Source: Nitzschia sp. DOCU1 (lineage: Eukaryota; Bacillariophyta; Bacillariophyceae; Bacillariales; Bacillariaceae). Taken from it: a stretch of 64,000 nucleotides of DNA. The DNA lies in assembly GCA_951394045.1 (NCBI GenBank), contig OX595990.1:868001-932000 (forward strand), given 5' to 3'. Below the pieces are notes generated by a model. That model did no database searches, was not told where the DNA came from, and saw only the letters and a list, made by a program, of their open reading frames with translations. The stretch's first letter is position 1, and the number at the start of each line of letters is the position of its first letter. Position numbers and translations under genes: made by a program. Shown here in pieces: positions 43,144 through 52,217 of the stretch.

Positions 43144-46100
43144 TTCCTCAATCTGCCGACGAGGTTACAAGATACCCTGGCCGTATGGACATACATTGGC
43201 CTGGCGTACTTGATAATCTACATATGGGTGACGGTCTATGCCGACAGCTGCTACTACTACTATCCTAAGAAGCAACGCTTTCGGGCTAAGTTAACTCGCT
43301 ATTTAGCATATCTACGAGCCTGGAAAATCGCGATTTGGACTAGTTTTAGGCTGCGAATGAAGCACAGTCAACAAAACAAGGAAGTGAGGCGACGACGGGA
43401 CATCGCCAGCAAGTACCGACGCAACGACATGCCGCTACAATGTCACGTCTGCGGCAGCATCAACTTTGCAGCGCCGCGAACACTACAAGTCTGGCAAGTC
43501 CTATTGGCAATGGAGACGATGACGAACAAAGGAGAACGGTTAGCAGTGATCGATACAGACTCGACAACCCTTGGGATCGACAATCGCGCGACGGCTTACC
43601 TATCGGGGTTCATCGAGGACTTCCCCGGTGAACTACAGCCAACAAATCGGATCGTGAACGGGTTCATGGGAGCCAAGGCCACGAATGTGTCAACAGGAAC
43701 AGCAAAAGTAAGGTTAGAAGCCGACGGCGGCGACGTGCACGACTTCACTCTGCACGATTCCTACTACGTACCTGGATGCGGAATACGCCTCTTCAGCCCA
43801 CAACATTGGGCCCAACAAATGAAAAGACAACATCGCGGCCCAGCCCAATCGACAACCACACACGACCGCGTCATCCTCAGCTCCAAAGACTTCACCAAAA
43901 CGATCCCACTCGATCCGGTCACCAACGTGGCGACGTGTCGGACCGCCCCCGGATACTCCAAGTTTGCGGCGTTTTGTGCGGAGGCAGGATTCGACGATGA
44001 CGGCGACGACGTCCTGGCATTCGATGCACAGGTTATCTCCGACGATGAAGATGACGATCCTGCGGATTTCTCGAATATAGGCAACGATAATGTTAGCGAC
44101 GACGTTAACAACAACATACGCGACGACACAGAAAACTTACTCGGACCAACGCCTGCTCCACCTGCCAATCCTGCGAGGATAGTGGATGAAACAGAGGTTG
44201 AGAGAGAGGAAAGGAAGCTCGAGACCGAATTACTGACTTACCATCTGCGCTTCGCCCATGTATCCTTTCGGAAACTACAGATCATGGCGCGATACTCCAT
44301 CATCCCAAGGCGACTGGCCAAATGTCGCGTTCCCGTATGTGCAGCCTGCATGTTCGGTAAAGCAACAAAGCGTCAGTGGAGGCAGAAGGCACCAATCAAC
44401 AAGGACGAAGCTTACTTACCAACAAAACCGGGTGAAGTGGTCTCGGTCGACCAAATGAAGTCCCCAACACCGGGGTTCATCGCGCAGATGACAGGTATCT
44501 TGACGACGAAGCGATACGTGTATGCAACTGTCTACGTGGACAGCTACTCATCGTTCGGCTACGTCTACCTGCAGAAGACCGCTAGTGCTGACGAGACGAT
44601 CGAGGGCAAGCATGCATTCGAACGTCTGTGCCAGCAAAACGGTTTCAGAGTCCAACATTATCATGCCGACAATGGAATTTTCAAGGCCAACAAATGGGTG
44701 CTTGACTGCCACAAATGCGAGCAAGGTCTCTCATTCGCGGGAGTCAACGCGCATCACCAGAACGGACAGGCGGAAGCTCGAATCAGACGACTACAAGAGC
44801 TGACGCGCACACAACTGACCTACGCAAAACGACAATGGCCACAGGAGATCTCGGCGAACCTCTGGCCATACGCCCTCCGAATTGCGAACGATGCAAACAA
44901 CGCGACACCCAATCTGGCCGACAAACCTGACTACCGCTCCCCAGCGGAGCTCTTCTACAGTACGAAGGTCTCCACCAACGCCAAGCGCTGGCAACACTTC
45001 GGTTGTCCAGTGTACGTGTTGGACAGGAACTTGCAACAGAACAAACCGCTCCACAAGTGGGTCAGTAGAGCGAGGGTTGGGGTGTACCTGGGACGATCAC
45101 CACACCACTCTCGTTCTATTGCGCTGGTGCTGGACATCAAGACGGGACTTGTGTCTCCACAGTTCCACATCAAGATGGACACAATGTTTGACACCATAGC
45201 ACAACTCTACCAGTCGGTGGAGAGTGCTAGCACACAACAATCGCTATGGCAAATCAAGGCGGGGTTTGTTCAGCAGTCACAAGCGAATGTGACAGCACCC
45301 AAGCAGGGCAATGCGACAACCACAGCTTCGAAAAGAAAACAGGTCACTACACAAAACTCTCAGACAAGAGAGGGCACCCAAGTTCCAGAGGGAGCCTACG
45401 TGGCACCACCTGAACCACGCACAGTCGACATGTCCCCGAAGACAGACAGGGACAGCGGTTCTCCCACCGTTACAGAAGGGAACACACCCGGGAATGGCAA
45501 ACAACAGCCATCTACACAACAACACCAGTCTCCACGAATGCAATCAGAATCTGGTACGGCCACCAGGCGATCGCAGAGACGCGTGCAACCTGCGCAACGA
45601 CTGATAGAAGCAATGACAGCGGAACTCACTACGCAAAGTGATGTTCCTGGCGAAGTGTTCTCCTTCCAGGCGATGTTCCCAAGCGACGGCAGGTCCATCA
45701 ACGAGGACCTGAACCCACTCTATGCCTACAAAGCCAATGCAGACCCCGACACTCTGTATCTTCACGAGGCTCAGAGGGAGAGCGACTGGGAACAGTTCGG
45801 CGAAGCAATGGAACTGGAGATCAAGCAACAGGTCGACATGGGAGTCTACACCATCATGTTACTCACCGACATACCAACGGGGACTACCGTGCTACCTGCA
45901 GTGTGGCAACTGCGCCGCAAGCGCGACATAAGGACGGGCGCAATCAAGAAATACAAGGCACGATGCAATATCGACGGTTCTCGAATGCGACACGGCGAGC
46001 ACTACGATCAGACGTATGCTCCGGTTGCCGGATGGCCCTCGATAAGGCTACTGCTGGCGCTGGTTCTACTCTTCAATTGGCGAACGGTCCAACTCGACTA

Positions 46101-47358
46101 CGTGCTCGCGTACCCACACGCGCCAGCAGACAGGGACCTCTACATGAAGCTACCAAAGGGATTCACCCTCGACGGCGTTGACGACCCAAGCAAGTATTGT
46201 CTACGAGTCAACCGCAACCTCTATGGGGGAAAAAGCGCCTCTCGTATATGGTATCAATATCTGAGGAAACGGCTCATCGACAAGTGCCATTTCGTGGTGT
46301 CCAAGCACGACGAGTGTGTATTCTACAAGGGCAACATGATCTACGTCCTCTACACCGACGACTCAATCTTAGCCGGTCCTGACCAGGCAGAGATCGAGCG
46401 AACGATACAGGAAATGAGAGACGCAAACCTCAACATTACCATTGAGGGAGATCTCACGGACTTTCTCGGAGTCAACATCGATCGGAAAGAAGACGGAACG
46501 ATACACCTGACGCAACCCAAGCTAATCGAACAGGTGATATCGGACCTACGCATGCAGTATGACAATGTACGAACCAAGGACATCCCCATGGCGTCCAGCA
46601 GGCTACTGTCACGTCACCTGAGCTCCACACCACACGACGACTCGTTCCACTACAGGAGTGTCATCGGCAAGCTCAACTACGTCGAGCGCGGATCAAGGCC
46701 AGACATCGCATACGCAGTGCACCAGTGTGCACGGTTCTCCATCGACCCAAAGAAAGAACACGGCGATGCAATACGCTGGATCACACGTTACCTGCTCGGC
46801 ACACGAGACAAAGGAATAATCTTCAAGGCAGATCCTTCGAAGGGATTGGAGGTATTCGTCGACGCCGACTTCGCGGGGAACTGGGACAAGGAACTGGCAG
46901 GATTCGACAAGGACACTGCTCGCTCCAGACACGGCTACATCATCTGCTACGCAGGAGTGCCAGTCACATGGAAATCACAGCTACAGCAAGAGATCGCTCT
47001 GTCTAGCTGCGAATCGGAGATCACAGGACTCTCGTACGCTTTGCGAGAGGCTATACCGATCATTGAGCTTCTGAGGGAGATGCAAGGACTCGGATTCAAT
47101 GTGCACTTCGACAAGGCACACATCACTTGCAACGTCTACGAAGACAACATGGGCGCCATTGAGATCGCCCGTACTCCCAAAGCAAGACCAAGAACAAAGC
47201 ATATCAACAATCGTCTATTTCACTTCTACGACTATGTGGAGAGAGGCGACATCGAGATACATCATATCCGATCCGAAGATCAACCTGCCGATATCCTGAC
47301 CAAAGCATTAAGCGAGGATCTCTTCGTCAAACACAGACAGGTCATCATGGGATGGTAA
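43144..47358 (+). CDS. pol: Pol polyprotein (protease, integrase, RT, RNase H)
   Basis: The frame is open directly after the gag stop and has no ATG for 71 codons; the first is at 43357. Numbered from 43210, domains are: hydrophobic segment (about residues -17 to 18: LAVWTYIGLAYLIIYIWVTVY), basic stretch, protease-like site IDNRATAY (123-130), integrase zinc region with CAACMFGKATKR, integrase core D (VSVDQMKS), D (HADNGIF), E (GQAEARIR), reverse transcriptase with QLDYVLAYPHA and YTDD near 1047, and RNase H with VFVDADFAG, SSCESE and EDNMGAIE. All catalytic residues are present. Expression probably needs UGA readthrough; internal initiation is the alternative. The membrane-like segment is not typical of copia pol. 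Confidence 0.93.
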   Translation, partial: FLNLPTRLQDTLAVWTYIGLAYLIIYIWVTVYADSCYYYYPKKQRFRAKLTRYLAYLRAWKIAIWTSFRLRMKHSQQNKEVRRRRDIASKYRRNDMPLQCHVCGSINFAAPRTLQVWQVLLAMETMTNKGERLAVIDTDSTTLGIDNRATAYLSGFIEDFPGELQPTNRIVNGFMGAKATNVSTGTAKVRLEADGGDVHDFTLHDSYYVPGCGIRLFSPQHWAQQMKRQHRGPAQSTTTHDRVILSSKDFTKTIPLDPVTNVATCRTAPGYSKFAAFCAEAGFDDDGDDVLAFDAQVISDDEDDDPADFSNIGNDNVSDDVNNNIRDDTENLLGPTPAPPANPARIVDETEVEREERKLETELLTYHLRFAHVSFRKLQIMARYSIIPRRLAKCRVPVCAACMFGKATKRQWRQKAPINKDEAYLPTKPGEVVSVDQMKSPTPGFIAQMTGILTTKRYVYATVYVDSYSSFGYVYLQKTASADETIEGKHAFERLCQQNGFRVQHYHADNGIFKANKWVLDCHKCEQGLSFAGVNAHHQNGQAEARIRRLQELTRTQLTYAKRQWPQEISANLWPYALRIANDANNATPNLADKPDYRSPAELFYSTKVSTNAKRWQHFGCPVYVLDRNLQQNKPLHKWVSRARVGVYLGRSPHHSRSIALVLDIKTGLVSPQFHIKMDTMFDTIAQLYQSVESASTQQSLWQIKAGFVQQSQANVTAPKQGNATTTASKRKQVTTQNSQTREGTQVPEGAYVAPPEPRTVDMSPKTDRDSGSPTVTEGNTPGNGKQQPSTQQHQSPRMQSESGTATRRSQRRVQPAQRLIEAMTAELTTQSDVPGEVFSFQAMFPSDGRSINEDLNPLYAYKANADPDTLYLHEAQRESDWEQFGEAMELEIKQQVDMGVYTIMLLTDIPTGTTVLPAVWQLRRKRDIRTGAIKKYKARCNIDGSRMRHGEHYDQTYAPVAGWPSIRLLLALVLLFNWRTVQLDYVLAYPHAPADRDLYMKLPKGFTLDGVDDPSKYCLRVNRNLYGGKSASRIWYQYLRKRLIDKCHFVVSKHDECVFYKGNMIYVLYTDDSILAGPDQAEIERTIQEMRDANLNITIEGDLTDFLGVNIDRKEDGTIHLTQPKLIEQVISDLRMQYDNVRTKDIPMASSRLLSRHLSSTPHDDSFHYRSVIGKLNYVERGSRPDIAYAVHQCARFSIDPKKEHGDAIRWITRYLLGTRDKGIIFKADPSKGLEVFVDADFAGNWDKELAGFDKDTARSRHGYIICYAGVPVTWKSQLQQEIALSSCESEITGLSYALREAIPIIELLREMQGLGFNVHFDKAHITCNVYEDNMGAIEIARTPKARPRTKHINNRLFHFYDYVERGDIEIHHIRSEDQPADILTKALSEDLFVKHRQVIMGW

Positions 47359-47379
47359 CACTCGCTCGAGTCAATCCTT

Positions 47380-47388
47380 GAGAGGGAG
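47380..47388 (+). promoter_or_regulatory. Polypurine tract of the copia element
   Basis: GAGAGGGAG immediately precedes the 3' LTR, the expected site for plus-strand DNA priming. Confidence 0.8.
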
Positions 47389-47700
47389 TGTTCAAATACG
47401 GTAAATCTGGTGGTCAAGGATCGCTCTTCACGACGTCATCAGCGTGATGACGCAATCGTATAGGGAAGTGCAACGTTCACTCCCGAACAGCCACGTGCTG
47501 ACTCCAACGAGGAGAAGGCATGGAGATGGCACTAAGTACGATACAAATCAGAGTACATCAGCTGTCTATCTCGACAGCATACATTTAGTTTACGCACTGT
47601 TAGTGCTCATAAGTTTCAGAATCAACACACTGCAACACAACCACAAGTTATTTGAGCTCTTTTTACGATTAGCCAGTACCGGTCATCGTAGATTTCAACA
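47389..47700 (+). repeat. 3' long terminal repeat
   Basis: Same length and, on reading, same sequence as the 5' LTR. It is followed by the CGAACC target duplication. Confidence 0.93.
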
Positions 47701-47706
47701 CGAACC

Positions 47707-48202
47707 TCCCTCCACTCTTGCAATCAAACAAGTCATCATCGAATCAAACAAGTCAACTGATCGGGGATCGAAGATGGCCGAAAGGCTGGCCGGGGAATTC
47801 CCAGATTTGCCAAAAACGGATGGTATGCAAGACGCTCGGCCATCACGGCCATCACGGCCATCATGCGCGCATTCCGGTAGAATGGGCCCTAAGGGCCCAT
47901 TCTACGCAAAAATAAAAGTACACTCGGATAACACGAGTTATCGCGCGGCGCACGGTTTTTGGAAATGAGGCCTCGGGCCTTTGCGCGGAAGAGCTTATGG
48001 CGGATTATCGCATCGATGATGATTCGATTCATTCGAATGCAACACTCTCCACGTGTCAAAACGCCGAGGCTTTTTCTTCTTTTTCCACGATCGCCCATCT
48101 CTCACGATGATGACGGGTGAGAGTGTCTCTCAACATCATCCACCAAAGGAGCATCAATAGCATTCACTACATTCCATCGCTAACGCCTACGACCTCTCAA
48201 TC
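47707..48202. other. Intergenic with inverted copy of dispersed repeat
   Basis: 47833-47892 is the inverted partner of 40334-40393. At 47877-47905 a near-perfect palindrome occurs: GTAGAATGGGCCC, TAA, GGGCCCATTCTAC (13-bp arms). A triple GGCCATCAC repeat lies at 47838-47864. No gene seen. Confidence 0.55.
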
Positions 48203-49102
48203 ATGATTCAAAGGTTATCCCTATTCCTCTGGCTTGGTGTCTTTGCTATTCTTTGGGGCTACGAAAGTGTGGTGGCAGACAGGTCGCCCACCCCCATCTC
48301 GCTCAAGCATGGGGTGTTTCGAGCCTTCCAAGGCCGTTTGGACGCTGCCAAGGAGTTGGCAGCGCTGGAGCAGGAGGTAGAAGACTACAATGCTGTATGG
48401 GTAGCCTCTGCTAGTAGTCGGGCCGAGGCGACTTCGCGGCGTCGATTAATTTGCTTGCCTCTGAACGACCGATTCGACCCGCCGATGGGGCAATTCGGAC
48501 ATGAACACGTTCAAACGGGAGACAAAATGTCACTACCATCCATCTTTTGGGATTCCATTCGACTGAATGAAGCGGAAGTCCCGTGGTTGTTCTTGGTGAG
48601 TCGAGTGGATGGCGTCACCAAGGAACGTGTAGAAGTATCAGAGGATTTGGCAGCAGCCCCCTTGCAAGAATTGGTGGGCGGGCCCTTGGATTTCCGTTCC
48701 CCTCAGAACTATGTGTTCTTGCCTTGGTGGATGATGCGAGCCTTGGGTTTGCAACCCCGTGATATTGTGGACGTCAAGTTGATCAAGACAGTCCCCGCTG
48801 GCACCTTGGCTAGGCTCCGACCTCATTCTTCAGAGTTTGCAAAGGACATTTCACAACCTCAAGCAGTCCTCGAGACGGAGCTTCGGCATTATTCATCCCT
48901 TACCAAGGGATCGACAATCGCTTTTGACTACAACTCGAAACGCTACTGGTTCGATGTGGTGGAGCTGCGATCAGAGCCAAGAGGGGAAAAACAACCAATG
49001 GTCAAGGCGCAAGACTGCGACCTGGCGACCGAATTTTTGCCCTCCAAGGAAGAGTTGAAAAAACGCCAGCAAAAGAGAGCGCAGCAAAAGAAAGATGAAT
49101 AG
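48203..49102 (+). CDS. UFD1: UFD1-domain protein with signal peptide (candidate SELMA/ERAD component)
   Basis: 299 residues, intron-free. An N-terminal signal peptide (LSLFLWLGVFAILWGYESVVA) is followed by a hydrophilic stretch without Phe at the predicted cleavage site (DRSPTP). The UFD1 double-psi barrel region spans about 85-285: PPMGQFGH, LPSIFWDSIRL, GPLDFRSPQNYVFLPWWMM, VPAGTLARLRPHS, LRHYSSLTKGSTIAFDYNSK. It ends in a Lys/Gln-rich tail. UFD1 is a ubiquitin-binding cofactor of Cdc48/p97. In diatoms a symbiont-derived set (sUfd1, sCdc48, sDer1) acts in the periplastidal space to import plastid proteins. A signal peptide without Phe+1 fits that location. This is inference; host UFD1 lacks a signal peptide. 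Confidence 0.82.
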   Translation: MIQRLSLFLWLGVFAILWGYESVVADRSPTPISLKHGVFRAFQGRLDAAKELAALEQEVEDYNAVWVASASSRAEATSRRRLICLPLNDRFDPPMGQFGHEHVQTGDKMSLPSIFWDSIRLNEAEVPWLFLVSRVDGVTKERVEVSEDLAAAPLQELVGGPLDFRSPQNYVFLPWWMMRALGLQPRDIVDVKLIKTVPAGTLARLRPHSSEFAKDISQPQAVLETELRHYSSLTKGSTIAFDYNSKRYWFDVVELRSEPRGEKQPMVKAQDCDLATEFLPSKEELKKRQQKRAQQKKDE

Positions 49103-49127
49103 GGCTCCAAGTGACAAAATATGTTAG

Positions 49128-50126
49128 CTAGATTATGGTTTTGAGAGTATCGTAGGCAACTAGCATGAGCGCTCCACCGACGGAACGGACAAGGTTGGGA
49201 CTCAATCCTAGGTAGAAACCACGCAGCCCTTCTTTGGCCCAGACCACTTGAAAACAATGTAGCGAACCCCGATAAATACGTTGTTCCATCGGCTTGCCGG
49301 CCTGCATCATCAATCGCCGTCTCACGCTGTCAATCGGATAACATATTGTCCCTGCCGTTAGGGATATGATTTGCGCAATCACGAAACGCTCACCAAACGA
49401 AATGGATGGACTGTGGCCTCCTTTGTATCGCAGTAGTTCATTTTTGGTGACATCGTATCCTCCGAGATAGAGTAGTCGGTACAAAACACTCCCCCATAAC
49501 GCAATGGCATATCCATGATAGAGCCCCAAAATACCATCTGACCGAACCGTCTTGACAATGGCGTCTCTCATGTTACGATACTCCCGAACTTGTATGGATC
49601 GCCCTTGATCCATGGCTAATCGTGTCCTCAGATACTCTGTCGGATACAAGGCCGTGGTCGATGTCGCCCCCGCCAGACCTCCCGACACAAAGGATACCAC
49701 AAATTGCCGCCGCCGTTGGAGTTCCTCCTTGCTGAATCCCGTCTCTTCGCCTCGAATCATGAAAGATTCTACTAGCACTGGAGCAGAGGCGAGTGATTTG
49801 TAATAGTCCATAAAACTAAAATTCAGGGCTGCTTGTCCCGCCGTTCGCAGTACATTGGGCCAATTCCCTCTCCAAAATGCCAAAATTCCCTCCGACTCGT
49901 AGATATGAAGAGCGACTTTCCACGGACTCTTGCCTGCAATGACGTTATGTCCTTCGATAGAACCTTGCAGCTGCATCAACAACTTGACTCGTTCCACGGG
50001 TGCCATGGCTGTCTTGCTGAAGGCTCCTGCTGAAGCGCCGGCCAAGACATCTTGCCACTTTGGGATTCGGACGTGATGATGCTCTGGTTTCGTCTCGGCC
50101 GCGTCGTCGGTCCTTGGACGTTTCAT
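49128..50126 (-). CDS. Mitochondrial carrier, ADP/ATP-carrier-like
   Basis: 332 residues, ATG at 50126, no intron. Three carrier repeats with Px[D/E]xx[K/R] signatures: APVERVKLLMQLQ, LYPTEYLRTRLA and CYPIDSVRRRLMMQ. Each is followed by a helix pair (GILAFWRGNWPNVLRTAGQAALNF, GILGLYHGYAIALWG, GLRGFYLGLSPNLVRSVGGALMLV). The third-repeat RRRLMM is close to the RRRMMM nucleotide signature of ADP/ATP carriers, so adenine nucleotide exchange is likely. A hydrophilic N-terminal head (MKRPRTDDAAETKPEHHH) is longer than usual. It is convergent with the UFD1 gene, with only 25 bp between stop codons. Confidence 0.9.
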   Translation of the reverse strand: MKRPRTDDAAETKPEHHHVRIPKWQDVLAGASAGAFSKTAMAPVERVKLLMQLQGSIEGHNVIAGKSPWKVALHIYESEGILAFWRGNWPNVLRTAGQAALNFSFMDYYKSLASAPVLVESFMIRGEETGFSKEELQRRRQFVVSFVSGGLAGATSTTALYPTEYLRTRLAMDQGRSIQVREYRNMRDAIVKTVRSDGILGLYHGYAIALWGSVLYRLLYLGGYDVTKNELLRYKGGHSPSISFGERFVIAQIISLTAGTICYPIDSVRRRLMMQAGKPMEQRIYRGSLHCFQVVWAKEGLRGFYLGLSPNLVRSVGGALMLVAYDTLKTII

Positions 50127-50617
50127 CGTTTAATAGCAGTAGCAGGAGGAGAAACGCTCTCGAAATCGTCAACCATACTACTTATCCAAACAATGGAAGT
50201 TTACTGACATGAGGGGACGCCGCCCCCAACATGGCCGGCGCCATGGTGAGTTTTGGACGCTCTATTCTTTTTCTTCAAAAAGCCCAGACGAGATCACGAG
50301 ATGAGAAGGGGGAGGTAGAGAGAGAGATGTGATGACGTTTCCTTATTTTTTGCTGTCCCCCGACAGACGACCACTTCGATCAACCATTTCAGTCCATGGA
50401 GTCAATACACTCGGAGGACAGACAGACGTCTACCAAACCATTCAAAATCGAAAAATAGAAATCGAAGAAAAAGATTGACAAAGATGCCGATGCTTGCGGA
50501 TGAGGTCGTTGCATAGCTGAAGTGACCAGCAGTGGAAGCTTGGAAAGACCTTCCAGGAAGTTGTAGAGTCGTCGAGAAAGTAACTGTTGTATTCAGAGCC
50601 GGAAGACGATTGTCCAA
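50127..50617. other. Divergent promoter region
   Basis: 491 bp between two divergent start codons; no motif supported. Confidence 0.4.
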
Positions 50618-52192
50618 ATGCATCGTTTGGGTTGCGGGTTGTGGATCATCACAGCCCTGACGTGCTGGTCAAGCATTTTCCAGGCACTGTTTGTCACGGC
50701 GGTGGCCCATGATCAATCCAGCATTACTCGGGATCATGCGACGACTGGAAGAATATCGGGCACTTCAAGTGTACGAGGTGGTGAATCACAGCCTGCAAAT
50801 GGTCCATCGTCGTCGTCTTCAGGGCCCACTACTACTTACATGGCAAACGTATTTTCGCTATTGGATCGAGGGCAGGGTCCTCCTCCTTCGTCGTTGTCAT
50901 GGTTGGTGGGAGACGATACAGCACCATTTTCGGCAGTCTTGTTTGGCGAGGATCCTACCCAAAGTCCACTTTTTCGAATGTCTCATCCTTCCCAAGATAA
51001 CAATTTGATGACTGTTCTAGGCCTCCTATCCGATGTGATTGTCGTGGTGCTTCCACCTAGTGAAGATGGTAGAAAGTTGGCTCTCTTGGATGAACTTGCA
51101 GAAATACTGAAAGAGATTGCAGACGCTCGGCACGTTCGGGGAATTCCCAAGGGCCGACTAGTGATTGTATCCGAATCCGCCGCGGATTCCGAATGGGTCG
51201 AAGAAGTGGTGCAACGGCGTCTTTTGTCGGTGACGCCTGCGTTGTGGGAAACCTTTGACGTCATGACCCCAAGCATGTTGAAACGACAGTGGCAAAGCGT
51301 ATTGGACGATACTAGAACATTTGCAAGCCTTCTTCCGTACCAGGACAATGCAGAGGTGTTTGTCATGCTAGTGAAACAAGCCTACCTCGCCATGGGAGGC
51401 AACGAGACGAATTTGGACTTGCATTTGGAGCCTGTCACGCCGTCCAAAATGAAATCATCGGAAAAGGATTCCAAGTCGGTGGTGGATACCAACGAGGACC
51501 CACAAGATCGAATCCAGCGGGTACTGGCAGAAGCGCAAGGCAAACTGGCTGTTCTCGAAAACAAAATGCAAGAGTTGCAACTCAACACTCAGTCTCCCAA
51601 TCAAATGCCCCTCTTGGACTTTGGACAGCAGGCCAACTCTATCCTTGAAGAAGCGTATGGAGCTCTAGAACAATTCTCGCCTATTGCTCGAACTGGATTT
51701 CTGAGCCGCCTAGTGATCGAAATACATCGATTGTACAAAGATCAATTGCAGTCCCTACGAGATTACTATGGTCGACGCTATGAGATATCTTTGGACCAGA
51801 ACGAGGACGAAGCAACTTGGGCCGCAGAAGTAGAACACATGACGCAGGGCTTTCAAACCGCCGCTCAGCATGCAGTGCCTCTACTATGTCGCGATGGATC
51901 CCCACTGTCGAACATTGTTCCATTCGATTCCCTGGTAGTCTTTCGGGGGCTGGTTCAAGACATGACCGAAGCGACACAGCTGCGCAAGGACGAGCAGAGC
52001 GCTGCATTCGACGAGGATGACCTCACAGACTTGGCACCCAAGCGACGCCGAATACCGCCATGGGCAAAGAAGATTGCTTCTCGTGCCATTGCTCTTGGCT
52101 TCAACTACATTCAAGGATGGCTGGCATGGCAAGGCGTCAAGCGGGCTGCGTTAGAGCGCGATCGAGAAATGCCAAAGTTTCCACTCTTCTAA
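50618..52192 (+). CDS. Unknown secretory-pathway protein with coiled coil
   Basis: 524 residues, ATG at 50618. It has an N-terminal signal peptide or anchor (LWIITALTCWSSIFQALFVTAVA) and a Ser/Gly-rich linker. A mixed alpha/beta region (about 110-260) contains VIVVVLPPSEDGRK and GRLVIVSE. A coiled coil (about 285-330: RIQRVLAEAQGKLAVLENKMQELQ), a helical region with repeated acidic/aromatic residues and a basic patch (APKRRRIPPWAKKIA) near the C-terminus complete it. I recognise no family. The alternating beta strands resemble a nucleotide-binding fold, but no P-loop is seen. The frame is intact and probably a real gene. Confidence 0.6.
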   Translation: MHRLGCGLWIITALTCWSSIFQALFVTAVAHDQSSITRDHATTGRISGTSSVRGGESQPANGPSSSSSGPTTTYMANVFSLLDRGQGPPPSSLSWLVGDDTAPFSAVLFGEDPTQSPLFRMSHPSQDNNLMTVLGLLSDVIVVVLPPSEDGRKLALLDELAEILKEIADARHVRGIPKGRLVIVSESAADSEWVEEVVQRRLLSVTPALWETFDVMTPSMLKRQWQSVLDDTRTFASLLPYQDNAEVFVMLVKQAYLAMGGNETNLDLHLEPVTPSKMKSSEKDSKSVVDTNEDPQDRIQRVLAEAQGKLAVLENKMQELQLNTQSPNQMPLLDFGQQANSILEEAYGALEQFSPIARTGFLSRLVIEIHRLYKDQLQSLRDYYGRRYEISLDQNEDEATWAAEVEHMTQGFQTAAQHAVPLLCRDGSPLSNIVPFDSLVVFRGLVQDMTEATQLRKDEQSAAFDEDDLTDLAPKRRRIPPWAKKIASRAIALGFNYIQGWLAWQGVKRAALERDREMPKFPLF

Positions 52193-52217
52193 GTAGAGCG
52201 CCACTGCATCGACGCAC

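Larger units (their letters stand above)
41416..47700 (+). mobile_element. Full-length Ty1/copia LTR retrotransposon, CoDi-like
   Basis: The 6,285-bp element has 312-bp LTRs (41416-41727 and 47389-47700) starting TGTT and ending AACA, with a 6-bp flanking duplication CGAACC (41410-41415 and 47701-47706). Gag (41785-43143) and pol (43144-47358) are in the same frame, separated by one TGA. Pol order is protease, integrase, reverse transcriptase, RNase H, the copia order. The two LTRs appear identical on reading, and no frame is broken, so the insertion is recent and the element may still be active. CoDi is the diatom copia clade described from P. tricornutum; subfamily not assigned. Confidence 0.95.
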
